A stretch of DNA of 64,000 nucleotides. Origin: Gamsiella multidivaricata (lineage: Eukaryota; Mortierellomycota; Mortierellomycetes; Mortierellales; Mortierellaceae). The DNA lies in assembly GCF_025024155.1 (NCBI RefSeq), contig NW_026251751.1:186001-250000 (forward strand). Reading direction: 5' to 3'. A model generated the notes under the pieces. It was not told the origin of the DNA, did not search any database, and worked only from the letters and a program-made list of their open reading frames with translations. The position numbers were made by a program, and so were the translations under genes. Position 1 is the first letter of the stretch; each line of letters begins with the position of its first letter. This document shows, piece by piece, positions 1 to 11,129 of this stretch.

Positions 1-80
1 CTTATCTCTCCTTTCGTCCAGCCGTCGCGGTTACAGCTCATTTCGATAAAACGAGTTATATGTTCGAATGGCCAAGATGA
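1..80 (+). CDS. F-box/LRR family protein, C-terminal end only (partial at window edge)
   Basis: The first bases read in frame 3 as the last 25 codons of an F-box family member, ending at TGA 78-80. The core PAVAVTAxxDxxSYMxxWP is shared with the C-terminus of the intact F-box gene at 38990-40657. The rest of the gene lies left of the window, so its integrity cannot be judged. It is followed by the same downstream sequence that follows the other two members of this subfamily. Confidence 0.6.
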   Translation, partial: YLSFRPAVAVTAHFDKTSYMFEWPR

Positions 81-440
81 GCCCTAGATTGAGAAGTCGT
101 GCTACATCCATCTAAGCGGGTCATCAAACTGAGAAATTCAACCGGCCGAGCTTAATAAGTCGAAGACTCGATAGTATATCTAACCTAGCTTAGAATAAGA
201 ATCAGACGATCCTTTGCAATCCAGGCTTGTTCTCTATATCTCAAACAAGAAGTGTGCATGTACATACGGCATTCAGAGATCGAGCTAACTGTATGTAAAA
301 AAAAGGGGATGTTGTGCTGATAGTCTACGAGTCGCGGTACTTCGCTTACGCTCGATCAAAATAGCAGCTCCAAAAAGAGACTCCTACACATGATACCTTG
401 AGCTGGGCTGAGCTGTTCCTCCACCCTTTTGTCCTTTACT
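1..440 (+). repeat. F-box 3' tail repeat, copy T1
   Basis: About 440 bp that recur at 10628-11065 in the same orientation and at about 38640-39055 inverted. They cover the C-terminal codons of the F-box gene, its 3' flank (for example the shared stretch around gtctacgagtcgcggtac) and a segment ending near cttttgtcctt. At 10.6-11.1 kb the same sequence forms the upstream region of VPS9, so the repeat joins an F-box 3' end to what is elsewhere a promoter. Here it runs into an antisense F-box fragment instead. Confidence 0.75.
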
Positions 441-902
441 CGGCCTTTGACGGGTGCAATGTTGAACCTGCTTTGGCCCGACAAAGTTAACCCATAGTTT
501 CAAGATCACATCCTTCCAGGTCAGAAACCGAAGTGAGGTATTCGTCCAGCCTTCATCGTCGACTTTGATTAGATCAGGCTTCTCTTCTGATTTTCTAGCC
601 CAAGATCGGCTGAGCCCTTGAACCAGACGGGCATTTTGGAAAGTCACCGCCTGGAGTTGTGTGCATGATTTGAGGACATGTAGGACATCATCGACCCGGA
701 CCTCAATCTCAGCCGTCCATGAGAGCCTTCCCAGGTGCTTGAACGTCGTCAATAAGGCCATTTGGCGATTATAAGTCACCAGACCCCTACTGTCCAAGGT
801 ATTATCGAGAATTCGAAGCGCTGGCGCCCTCTGTACGAGCTCCTGGAGTTGCGAGGCATTCAAGGCTATGTCAAGGAGAACGACGGACCGTAGGTTTGTC
901 AT
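384..902 (-). pseudogene. F-box/LRR family fragment (middle part only)
   Basis: The 172-codon frame from ATG at 902 matches the central leucine-rich part of the family. It holds a VDDVLxVLKSCTQLQ segment (compare IDDILLVLRDC in the intact genes) and a VDDEGWTNTSLR segment (compare VDDEGWMNTSLR). The F-box and the C-terminal third are missing. The last ~18 codons are antisense tail-repeat sequence, so the reading frame is a junction product. No ATG-headed F-box lies upstream. It is most likely a relic; expression as a short protein is possible but unsupported. Confidence 0.6.
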
Positions 903-1469
903 TTGACCAAGGAGGTGAGCGATGCCCTCCCATTAAGAGTGGACGATTTCTAGATGTTAGAGACACTGGCTATATGTCTGCATCATGGGGTAAAGATGGG
1001 TCCCATTATATAATGGGCGGAGCGCAGTTTCTAGTAAAGATATGGGGTTAAGACGTCATTCTACACTTGGCTGACACAGATGGCAGTTCTGAGATCGTCG
1101 TCCCTGGTGACATGGTATCGACATAATTGTCCTGGTTGCCTGGTTGCCCTGGTTACCCTGGTTACCCTTGATCGGGCAAAGATCTCCGAAATTGGTCCCT
1201 GAAGCGAGATCCGAAGCGGCTATAGGACCCCTGGACATAGCTGGGGATGTTGAGAGTGAAGTGGGGGAAAGAAAGAAACGGGACCCTTTGGTCAAGACTG
1301 AATATTTAGATGAACCAATGCGCCTTTTTGATTCTTCCTCCTTCCTCTGTCCATCTCAACTGCCATATGCCAAGATACCATCCGAGCGCAATACAACTCA
1401 GCCAAATTTTTTGCTAAGACTCTCTTGACGGAAACTGCAACCTAGCAATTGTCAGTGCAGCACCAGGAA

Positions 1470-2480
1470 TGATTCAGGACAAAGCCCTTGGTCCGCTACC
1501 TGACTTCGACGATCTCAGGACCGACATCCTTGTCAGCCAAGCCTAGAATGATGTTTGGTTGACTTTATATCTATCAAGGGCTGTGTCTGCGCAGGTACGA
1601 GCGGACTCACGTTCACCGTAAAATCCATAAATACGGCGAGCATGCCAAGGCCCTCGGTTCCTTCGATACAAAGTGGAACAATGATGCCTACTCTCTCATC
1701 CACACGGTCCAACTACAATCTCTTGCCCTCACAGACACCCTCTGAGATACCTCACAGCTTCAGGAGATGATAGGGGATGGTACCACGGCTACGATTTCTC
1801 TAAATGGTCTTCTATCGACAGCCACAGGAGTACCAAATGACACCTTTGGACGCTCTCGAGAGTCTGGAAAGTCTGTAATCGAGGGACTTATAAGGAACCC
1901 ATGCAGGTCATTCATCAACTGGGAACGGTTCGCGTCAAGAACACATTGTTCGGAATCTTGAGGCCCAGAGAGCTGGCGCATGCTCCCTCTTCAACAATCG
2001 TTTCTTCAGAAACATTGTGCGATCTCGTTGAGATCGGCATGGGGGGGGGGGGGGGGGGGGATACACCCAGATTGCCAGCAGCGGTATCACCTTGGTGCTC
2101 GAGAACTGTAAGTTCTTGCGTAGGTTCAGCTCGGGGGCGAACAAGAGAATCACCGACCGTTTTATAGAGAAGAAGCCCTGCCCATGTGTCGACATCATAC
2201 AGAAACTGTGTGTTGATATAAAAGCACTCGATCATCGGCCTCTACCTTCCGGTGCGGTGCCATGCAAGCCGTGGCTCCAAGCAAGCTGTATACGACGGAA
2301 GAAGAACAGTCGATTAAGAAGCGCCTCTGCTTATCCACATTCATGATCGATCTAGAGCTCCAGGATGGTGCTATGACCTGTAAACTTTCGTTCCACGCCA
2401 AACCTCTGCATGTGCCGGTGGGGACGAAATACTATCGGAATGTATTGTCAGGCCGGGGAAGTAATGCTGGAACGTGGTAG
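1470..2480 (+). pseudogene. Decayed F-box/LRR family gene
   Basis: Family similarity is spread over several frames. Near 1510-1590 a frame reads DLRTDILVSQA, then TAG where relatives have Trp of the TWNxxW motif, then NDVWLTLYLSRA. Near 1640-1740 it reads HKYGEHAKAL and VQLQSLALTDTL. Near 2095-2230 it reads LENCKFLR and CVDIIQKLCVDIKALDHRP. Near 2285-2400 it reads YTTEEEQSIKKRLCL and LELQDGAMT, matching the YTxEDQxLIRERLCSF region of intact copies. A 20-bp G run at 2041-2060 sits inside. The order of the blocks is preserved, so this is a full-length copy broken by stops and indels. Confidence 0.7.
2041..2060 (+). repeat. Poly-G run (20 G)
   Basis: An uninterrupted run of exactly twenty G inside the decayed F-box gene. 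It shifts the frame between upstream and downstream homology blocks. Such runs are prone to length error in sequencing. Confidence 0.95.
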
Positions 2481-2489
2481 GATTCTGTT

Positions 2490-2566
2490 TTTTGCTCTAA
2501 AGGGTCTGCTCCGATGAAAGTTATGAAAGCACCTTGTGAACGATCCTACTCTCACTACTGCTACTG

Positions 2567-2626
<60 letters not shown>

Positions 2627-3739
2627 AAAAAAAAAAATCATACGCTCCCCGTAGCAAAGCTACAGAGATCGCGTCCGACATCTGTTGTCGACCCTTTATG
2701 CTCCCTCCCTTCCTTCTCTTCTCTCGGTCTTTATCCACTGTACGTACCAAAAACAAGGTCACCATGTTGTTGCCAGGCTGCATGTGTTTTCATCCAAGGC
2801 TCAAGATAACTGAAATGGTTTGGTCCGCAGGCTGACTGTGAGTCCATTACCTTCAACTTTCTATTGCAAAGGCGCATTTCGACATTGACTCTATTTTAGT
2901 TCTGTAATGGCGTCTGGTTGTGTGCTTCGATTTCTGACCCAACCAAATCGCTTTGGGTAAAGAGAGAACCGGGGAAGTGTCCTTTCTCTGGAGTTGAGGC
3001 AACGTTTCGTGTTTCGGTCGGTTCTTTGTGCCAAAGTGCTATGAAACGTATATTGCATTCCTTTGCCCATCGACAACTCTTCCTATATTCTCTTCTTGTA
3101 AAGGGTAGCAGATGATTACGCTTTTCTGAAGAGCCGTTTACTTGGTTCCAAAATGTCTTCTTTTTTTTTACTTCGGAGTCTTTGCTTTATTCAAGGGCAC
3201 TGTATTGTGTAATGGTCACTACAGAATGACTGATGTCTGAATGAACAAGAGCCTGCGATATGTGTTGTATAGTTTTTACGACGTCCTGAGATCAACTACA
3301 GCTCCGTGATCGTATACGAAGCCCTGGAAGAAGCCGCCTATGGCGCTCCTCGAATGCACCATTTTGGAATCGATTACTCTGGATGATAAGTCCTCTTGAC
3401 TATTGCTCTGTAGTTCTATTTGTCTCGACCTTGAATTGTGCTCCGCCTACCGCTCCTGCGCCTGCTTCAGTGCTATTGTTGCTGCTGCTGCCCATGCTTT
3501 TTTTTTTTTTTTTTTTTACAAAACGACTATGTCGTTTTCGGGTGCTTGATACTGCTCTGGATGTCAGTGTCGCTGTCGATGTCGCTGTCGATGTCGCCGT
3601 CGATGTCGCTGTCATCGTCGTTCGTGGCCTTGATGCTGTTCTCAAAGCGATCGAATGGGAGGCCGGTGGCCTACGACCCGGCTACTGGGGCTTTGATGCA
3701 CTGTCTAGTGTCCAGCACAAAAGAAAAAAAGCCCTGTGA
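2490..3739. other. No recognisable gene; trinucleotide and 12-bp tandem repeats
   Basis: No protein family was recognised in either strand. The stretch holds a (TAC/TGC)n trinucleotide tract at about 2554-2625, a T run at about 3497-3517, and a short tandem array of gatgtcgctgtc-type 12-mers at about 3563-3622. Reading frames here are short or composed of repeat-encoded residues. Confidence 0.7.
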
Positions 3740-3940
3740 GCAAGTAGATCGAGACTCGCAGTGTCATGAATGAGTCCATATGCAGAGGAATAGTGCTTAC
3801 CTTGCAGGCGTTACGTTACGGTTACGGTTCGACTTGAGTGTTGTGGTGCTGCGCCACTCTGTCCTTCTCCTTTGCCTCTTTTGTGCTCCTTTCTGGACCT
3901 CAACTTTCTTCTTCCTTCTGTCTCCCTCATCCTCCTCCTC

Positions 3941-3988
<48 letters not shown>

Positions 3989-6510
3989 GTTTTTTTTTTT
4001 TTTTTTTTTCTTTCTTTTTCATTTTTCATTTTTTTTGTCTTTTTTTTTTTTTTTTTTCTTTTTTTTTTTTTCGGTGTTTTTATACAGCTGTCGCTGCCTG
4101 CCCTTCCCTCCTTTGCTCCTCTTGTACTCTCCCATCAACCCTTCTTAGCCCCCCATCCATTGCACTCCGCCCGCACTCCTTTTGCTATCCCCCTCACCAT
4201 TCTTCCCCATCATCTATGACTTTACCCCATTCGCCCTCTCCCTCTTGTGCCCATACACACTGGTCATCCCCCGCAGAGGACCCAGCCTCGCGACCACCAA
4301 ACCCCGAGGGTTCGGGGCCGTCTCCCCTCAGCTGAGAGAGGGTGGTCTGCTGTGCGGTCACTGACAGCACTGCCCCTGCCTCCTCTCTACCCGCTCCACC
4401 TCTACCTTGAACCCATGGCGCACTTACCTCTTTGCATGTGTCCACCCTAGGACTAGGATCCTTGATCGATCGACGCGCTCTCTCCCTCTCGCTGCCCAGC
4501 TGGGGAGCATTACTAGGCCTGATCTTGCCGAGACATCGCCGCTACCACGAATGGATCAGTTAAATAGTGTGTCAGTATATCGCTGTTTTCTGCGTGCTAA
4601 ACTCAGCACACATACATCTCTTTATCCAAGAAGACACGCGCAAACGTACCTTTGTCTTCTATCTGTCATAGTAGTTTGCCGACCATGGATCCGCCGGTGT
4701 GCTACCTCAAAGACGAAGCCATCTCTGTCGAAGGTCTGTTCCAGAGTCCCTTACTAGGATCAGGACTGCTGGACATCCCTTGACCATGATGTCTTCGCTC
4801 CGAGCCTCACAGTCAGCTGGCCTATGTGTCGGCGAGTGTCCCTTCGCACGACCGTGGTCGAGTCCCCCCAGGACGATGAACCTGGATCAAGTCCAGGATC
4901 GGGGAAAACGGCTGGGACGCTGTCTCAGCATCAGGCCGTGCATCCAACCGGGCGAGCAAGAGAGAGCGTGGGCACGGCGGCGATCTATAGAATCCCTGGA
5001 CACAGCAAAAAGTAAGTGCCTTAGTTTGACCCCAGGAACAAGGAGGGTGGACAGGAGAGAGCCGGCTAGGGTGCAGCACTGGGCGACCAGCACAGCAGGC
5101 ACCCAATCCCAGCTGGGATCAACAGCCCCTCAGCCTCGAGGTCACTGGATCGCGAGAGGGCTCATGCGAGTGAGACCAAGTGCGCAGAGACACTCCAAGG
5201 GAGGGGGTATTTTTTAGATGGGGTAAGGGCAATCATTGATGACAGGGAAGGAGGTGGGAGGGTTGAGTGGGGCGGTGGAAGAGAGGAGGGGATGGAGAGT
5301 ACTTAGCTTTGAATATTTCAATTTGCTTGGTTTGCTTGGTTCACTTGATAGGCTTGACGGGCTTGATGGAATTGCCATGGCCCGGCGAGTCTGGCTCGCC
5401 TACCAGGCTGGGCGGAGCGAGCCAGGGCCTCTTCTCAGCCGAGACTGACAGAGACAGAGGCCAGTGGCTAGAGGAGAAGCAGTTCAGACAGCAGAAGACA
5501 AGAGGACAGTCAGCGTGTGAGTGTGTGAGAAAAGGAACACAGGCACCAAAGTTGACTCCCAGTACAGCAACAGCGAACGGTGCATGTCAAACATACCTTT
5601 GTGACCATCTGGCTCGCTCTTCTTGACCATGGCGAGTCCCGCTGGACTGGGCCATGTTGTACCTGTGGATGTTGTAACGGACCAGCTGATATGGTCGGCT
5701 AGAGGTGCGGACCTTTCTTTGCTAGAAAAGAGGCGTTGACACACAAAAACAAGTGCAGAAAGAGACTACGCCATGAGGATCGAGCCACAAACATAGACAC
5801 AATCTATGGCACCAGGCACAAGGCACCAAGCACCAGGCACAAACAAAAAAGAAAAGAAAGACGAGCAGTGCCACTTTGCAAGGAAAGAAGACCAGGAACA
5901 TACCTTTGTGGACTCGACCGGTCATCGCTGTGGTCGTCGCTGCGGTCCTACTGCGCTGCTGTTGAGGATTGCTGCAGTGGAAATGACGGGCGAAGCAGCC
6001 TAAAGATGCGAGAAATATACAAAGTGGGCTCAGACACTAGTACAAACACGCACAGCCCCAATGGGCTAGAAGAGAACATCCTGCATAAACACAATGAGCA
6101 AAAGCACAATGAGCAACCTCATGAGTGTCGTAACATACCTGGACGATGCTGCCTGGCCATAACATCGAGTAACAGAGTGCACTTTGGTACGGGCGCATCG
6201 GTGGATGTGTGGTTTGGAAGGGTGGAGGAGAGTGTGGGAAAAAGAAAACAGCTGCCCGCAGGAGAATTTTGAATGGAAGGCCACGCGCCAAAATGTAAAC
6301 AAACGAAAATCAAAATGAAGGTGGACGCGTCGAGTGACGTTCTTCATCACCCAAGGGGCGTGTCCTCGCAGTGCGCACAAGTAACATGAACCTACAGTCA
6401 GAGCGCCGTCTGTACATACTCTATCCTTTAATCCTACAAGACCACTGTTGCTGTGCTTTAAGCATAACATCCCTGGGTTTATTATGAATGATAGTCTAAC
6501 GCAATGCGCT
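3740..6510 (-). repeat. Unclassified repeat, copy A (inverted relative to B and C)
   Basis: About 2.8 kb that match, in inverse orientation, 44230-46990 (copy C) and in part 36417-38478 (copy B). Copy A is visibly more diverged from B and C than those two are from each other. On the minus strand it carries strong donor-like sites preserved in all complete copies, for example CACAAAG|GTATGTT and GCAAG|GTAAGCAC. Pyrimidine-rich CTAG/CAG acceptors lie downstream. No reverse transcriptase, transposase, integrase, terminal repeat or target-site duplication was seen, so the class is unknown. It contains the T tract at 3946-4077. Confidence 0.75.
3946..4077 (+). repeat. Long T-rich tract within repeat copy A
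   Basis: About 130 bp almost wholly T with scattered C, G and A. It corresponds to the A/G-rich tract at about 46661-46835 in copy C. Long Phe-, Leu- or Lys-rich frames here are artefacts of the tract. Confidence 0.9.
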
Positions 6511-6849
6511 GGTGTTTTTCAAACGGTGGTGTCGTTGCACACTTTTTGAGTGCGGCCAGGGCACGTTGTCTTTCAAATAAGATTGCCTGCCAAAAAAGTA
6601 ATAAAAAGTACAACACGTCCCCATTTTACTATCCCGCCCCTTATTGATCCTAATCCTGCACAGGCTCCCGAGGTCTAGAGATCTACAGTACACCGACCCC
6701 TTGGATCCAATTTGGAGACAAAGCCTTGCCATACTTCTTTGCCATTTTCTCCTGCCATTTAATGGGACCCAAAGTTGCGGTACCTACGCGAGCGATACCT
6801 ATGCGGGCGAAACTTAAGCGGGCGATCCTCTTAAGACACCAGGTGCGGA

Positions 6850-7165
6850 GGCTCACGCGGCGGAGGGAGAGCGATTGCAGAGTTGGAGATACACCCAGAG
6901 AGATGGAAATGATCCATGCTTTGTATCCAGTATGAAGGCTCTGACATGTCGGCTGTATATGTGAAGCCCTGGATAGTTATCTCCATTGTAATGGCTAACG
7001 AGGATCCTTTCGTAGAGATAGGGGCTCCAGACGGCATTCCAGGTACGACTGTGCACATTGACCACCGCGAACGGAAGTGATTCATAATTCGTACTCTTGG
7101 ATTGTGCCAACATCATATCGTCCATGGTTTTAGTGCGCGCTGTATCATGCAAATAGTTTTTTATA
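6850..7165 (-). pseudogene. Truncated F-box N-terminal fragment (left arm)
   Basis: The minus strand reads TWNAVWSPYLYERILVSHY, then GLHIYSRHVRAF, the F-box and first repeat of the family, before stopping. Relative to the right-arm counterpart (42893-43255) about 240 bp are deleted between two GTGCACA-like sites, removing the start and most of the F-box. The rest of the gene is absent. Confidence 0.65.
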
Positions 7166-7198
7166 CACAAGTTTGTTTTTTAATCATATAGATCATGC

Positions 7199-9000
7199 TT
7201 AAAACACAAGGTGTCCGTCCTTATTGATAACGGCATTGATAAAATAGACACCTCGCGAGGAAATATAGCTGAACCCACCCGCCACAATCCAGTTCGGGAA
7301 CAATGCCGCGCCACGCTCCTGGGCCATTTCTCCTGCCTTCTGAATTATGCTACTGCTATAGTCATTTGACTTGACTGGAACAAACAGAACAACCTTTCGA
7401 AGCTTCGGCGCAAACGAAAAGTCCTCCAAGATTTCAGATGTCATCGCATCCCCCCCGAGTTCGAGACCGAGGAGGGAAGTGAACGAGCACAGCCGCTCCC
7501 TGATCAACTCCTGGTCCTCAAGCGTGTATGGTTTAAGGGGGGGTAAATTTGCTTGTCTCCAACCTACACCGTACGGCCGGGGTTGATAGTCGAGTGGTTG
7601 GATATCCATATGCAGCCTCTCCAGCACCTTGGCACAAGGCCAGGGCTTGCACCCCTTGAAAAGCTCGATTGTACCGGCTCGAGTGCCCAACAGGTTCAAA
7701 CTGCGTAGGAGAGGACAGTTCTCTAATATCTCGATAGCACTATGGCTGGTGATATGAAGACATCCCTCCACATCGAGTTCAACAAGGCTATGCGAGGACC
7801 CTGCTGAAGTGAGTGTTGGAGGGAGACGTGCCAATTGATGGAGTGCCAAGTCCCCAAATTCCGTGTGTTTAACGCTGACCATTTGCAGCCCATGGTTGAC
7901 CCGCATCACCTCTGCAAACGCCTCGTCCGTTGTAGGCGGTATGAGCTTGGCAATAAACTTCTTGAGGTTCGGGCATGATCTTGACACTGCGTTCAAGTAC
8001 CCCGAATCACTGACTTGAAAACCGCGTCCGATGACTGAGACGCGCAAATCAAGCTCGATCTCTTGGACGCTGGCTTGATTATCGAACATACAGTCCCAAT
8101 CCTGAGGGCCGAAGTTGCCCTCACCACTGATCTTGACTTTCTTGAGATTTGGTGTGTGCTGAAAGAGACGGCGGACGCAAGGATGTGGCTGTTTCGAGTC
8201 GTCCAAGCAGGATTGTCGTGGTCCCAACATCACACTGTTCCAGCTCGACGCTCGGAACGGCATGCTTACCCAACTCAATACTCGGAGCGAGGTGCTTGTC
8301 CAGCCGTCATCGTCCACTTTGACCAACTCTGGTACGGCATCGGCTACCAAACTGCTGCTTTTGATGCCATCAATCTCCTCGACTTTGGCCTCGTCAAGTT
8401 CCTCGACTAATAGGTTGATTGTCAAGGCCAGTGACTGGAGTTGAGAACATGATTTAAGCACGAAAAGAATATCGTCGATGCGGACATCTGTCAGGACATT
8501 CCAGTAAAAGTCCTCCAGGTGCTTGAATGCAGACACAGGAGTCATCTGGCACTCCAATGGCTTTAGCGAGTGTTGCTTCAAGGTGATATGCAGAACCCGA
8601 AGCTGCGGTGTTATCTCTGCGAGCTCCTGAGGTTGCAAAGTGCTCAGTTTTGTGCAGTGGAGGAAGAGCGAGTGTAGGCTGGTGGTAAAGTTGAGAAGGA
8701 AGGCGAGATTATTCCATTCTATGGAGAGGAGCTCGAGACTCTTGACATGATGGCCGTATGAGTGCATCTTGGGATAGCTGCGAGTCTGCTGATACTCGCA
8801 GAAAGATAGCTTTTCATAGAGATAGGGAACCCAAATAGTATTCCAGGTATGGTTGACACGGATGGCGGGCTTAAGGTCATTCTGTGTGAGATAGCCAGCG
8901 AGGAGGCATTGAAGTTCAGGGATAGAAAAGAAGGTATCCTGGGGGGCCTTGGTGTATCGATGTCGACAATGCAGTTGTCGGATTTGTTGGCCTTGGGCAT
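7199..9000 (-). pseudogene. F-box/LRR protein gene with a 1-nt frameshift near the start (left arm)
   Basis: The long frame encodes an F-box-like segment (FFSIPELQ, then RVNHTWNTIWVPYLYEKL), leucine-rich blocks and the family C-terminus ending PNWI...HLVF at TAA 7199-7201. It is the left-arm twin of the intact gene at 40839-42650. The start MPKANK lies at 9000 in another frame. At the codons just after VDIDTPR this copy has cccccc where the twin has the 7-nt atctccc, so the start and the body are out of frame. The first ATG in the body frame falls after the F-box (KMHSYG). It is either a recent pseudogene or a homopolymer sequencing error. F-box proteins act as substrate adaptors of SCF ubiquitin ligases; the target is unknown. 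Confidence 0.7.
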
Positions 9001-9200
9001 GGCTGACGGGGAGGGGAAGAGAAAGATGGCAAGAAAAATGGTAAGAAAAGGGGCAAGGGACCAGAAAAAGATGGTGGTGGCAACGGAGAGGGATGAGTCG
9101 ATTGACCTCATGAGACGTATAACATTGCCACAAATGTCTTTTATTTCATGTCCATCCTTTCCCTTTTCACCACTTCCAGCTCTTTCGACCCCTGAACAAC

Positions 9201-10638
9201 ATGCCTAATTTGGCACCAACCGTTCCAGACCATGCTCAAGCAGTTAGGAGGACCAAGAACGACAACAGCGTTGACACTGCTCCAAAGATGTCTCAAGACA
9301 TTGTCTTCTCGATCCCGGAGCTTGTTCACTTAATCGCCAACCACCTGGCAACACGCGATCTCACGGCCCTCATCCGTGTCAACCGTACCTGGAATAGCAT
9401 TTGGGTTCCTTATCTCTACCAAAGTCTATACTTTTCCCTATATTAAACCAACGCCTATCTAAAGATCAGCAAATATGGCGAGCATGTCAGGACTGGAACT
9501 ATCCTTATCACAGCCATCGGACTGTCAGATGGCATCTGTTGCGACCCTCAAGAACCTGGAGGACTTTTCCTGCTGCGTTAATAGCAAAGCCCACATCGAC
9601 GATATTCTTTTGGTGCTCAGAGCTTACCGTCAGCTCAGGTCGTTGGTTCTGCAAAAGGTCATCATAGTAGAGGAGCTCAAGGACACCCGCGACGAGCAGG
9701 AGCCAGAAGAGAAGAAGGAGGAGCGCACTGGGTTGATCAGGGTGGATGACGAAGGTTGGATGAACACATCGCTTCGGTCGTTGACCTTGAGCACTGTGAC
9801 ATGGGACTCTGAGGATTCGAACACTACGCATCCTCACTTTAGTCGTTTTTTTCAGCACCTTCCCAACCTCGAGTGCCTTAAACTCGACCAGAGGAGTAAT
9901 ATCATCGCTCAGGCCTGGAGAGATATCTTCGAAAATCGAACCATCCTGCAGGGAACCATACCAGAGTCCCATGCTGCCACCATCGATCCCGACCATTGCA
10001 TTGGAAGCAGCATCAGGGACGACACTTCAGCGACGGGTGTGATGGTGACGGTGGCGCGTAAAGACCAGGCTCTCACACAACTGACACGTATGCCTCGATC
10101 AGTCCATGTATCGCCAGGAATATCACACAGACTGGTTACCTTTGATATTGAAGGGTGTATATTATTCAACAGCATCAATGCTTCTATACTTCTGGAGAAC
10201 TGCACGATCTTGCGCAAATTGAACTTGTTGGGCACGATGGCGGGGACAATCGAGCTCTTCAAGGGGAGTAAACCGTGGCCATGCGCCAACGTGCTCGAGA
10301 ACCTGTGTATGGACATCCAACCGCTCGAGTATCAACCTCTGCAGTATGGAATGCCCGGGCATCCGCTCAGGCTGTACACGTTCGGGGAAATGCAGTCAAT
10401 TCGAGGACGGCTGTGTTCGTTCACATCCCTAGTTGGTCTAAAGCTCCGGGGCGAAGCATTAACGCTTGATATGATCCAGGATTTTTCATTTGCGCCAAAC
10501 CTTCGGGTAATGCACCTAGGGTTCCCAATGAGCGTGAACAACATCGATACACTTCAAGAGGTGGCTCTCAAGTACGGCCAAGCCCTGTTCCCGAACTGGA
10601 TGTGTCGTCTGATATCACTTACTCCTCCTGGCGTCTAG
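9201..10638 (+). pseudogene. F-box/LRR protein gene broken by a stop, a deletion and a C-terminal frameshift (left arm)
   Basis: Starts with ATG at 9201 (MPNLAPTVPD) and has a good F-box (IVFSIPELVHLIA, then RVNRTWNSIWVPYLYQSLYF). Compared with its twin at 38990-40657, CAA (Gln) after SLYFSLY has become TAA. A stretch of well over 100 bp after the KYGEHV codons is then missing and the frame changes. The downstream frame (about 9475-10638) is open and family-like through LRLYTFGEMQSI and LFPNW. One T is then lost (ATTGTG to ATGTG), replacing the normal C-terminus with MCRLISLTPPGV. Three independent lesions argue for a true pseudogene. It is divergently arranged with the neighbour at 7199-9000, 200 bp between starts. 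Confidence 0.8.
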
Positions 10639-11065
10639 CCGTCGCGGTTACAGCTTATCTCGATGAAGAGAGTTTTATGTTCCGATGGCCATGATGAGCC
10701 CTAGATTGGGAAGCTGTGATACATCCATGTAAACGGACCATCGAACTGAGAAGTCCAACTAGCCGAGCTTAACAAGTCGAAGACTCGATAAGATATCTAA
10801 TCTAGCTTAGAACAAGAATCAGACAGCCCTCTGTAATCCAGGTTTGTTCTCTATAGCTCAAACAAAAAGTGTGCATGCACATACGGCATTCAGAGATCGG
10901 GCTTGCTTCATGTAACAAAAAGGAGGCGCTGTGCTGACAGTCTACGAGTCGCGGTACTTTGCCTACGCTCGATCAAAATAGCAGCTCCACAAAGAGACTC
11001 CTACACGTGATATCTTGAGCTGGGCTGCACTGTTCCTCCACGCTTTTGTCCTTTCCTCGACCTTG
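10628..11065 (+). repeat. F-box 3' tail repeat, copy T2; also VPS9 upstream region
   Basis: Same ~440-bp sequence as 1-440. It ends about 65 bp before the VPS9 ATG, so the proximal VPS9 upstream region lies in or next to repeated sequence. No clear TATA box was seen. Confidence 0.7.
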
Positions 11066-11129
11066 ATGGCGACAGACGACCAGCTTTCTTCTCCAATTCT
11101 CCTTTCATTCATACGCTTTATAGTCAATA

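Noticed and set aside
3805..3835. Telomere-like TTACGG repeats at the end of repeat A (and CCGTAA in C)
   Set aside because: Only two or three units, not the TTAGGG-type sequence usual in fungi, and located at a splice-like junction shared by all copies rather than at a chromosome end.
3780..4335. Phe/Leu-rich frames of 100-165 codons
   Set aside because: They are read straight from the T tract and change with its length; no conserved residues.
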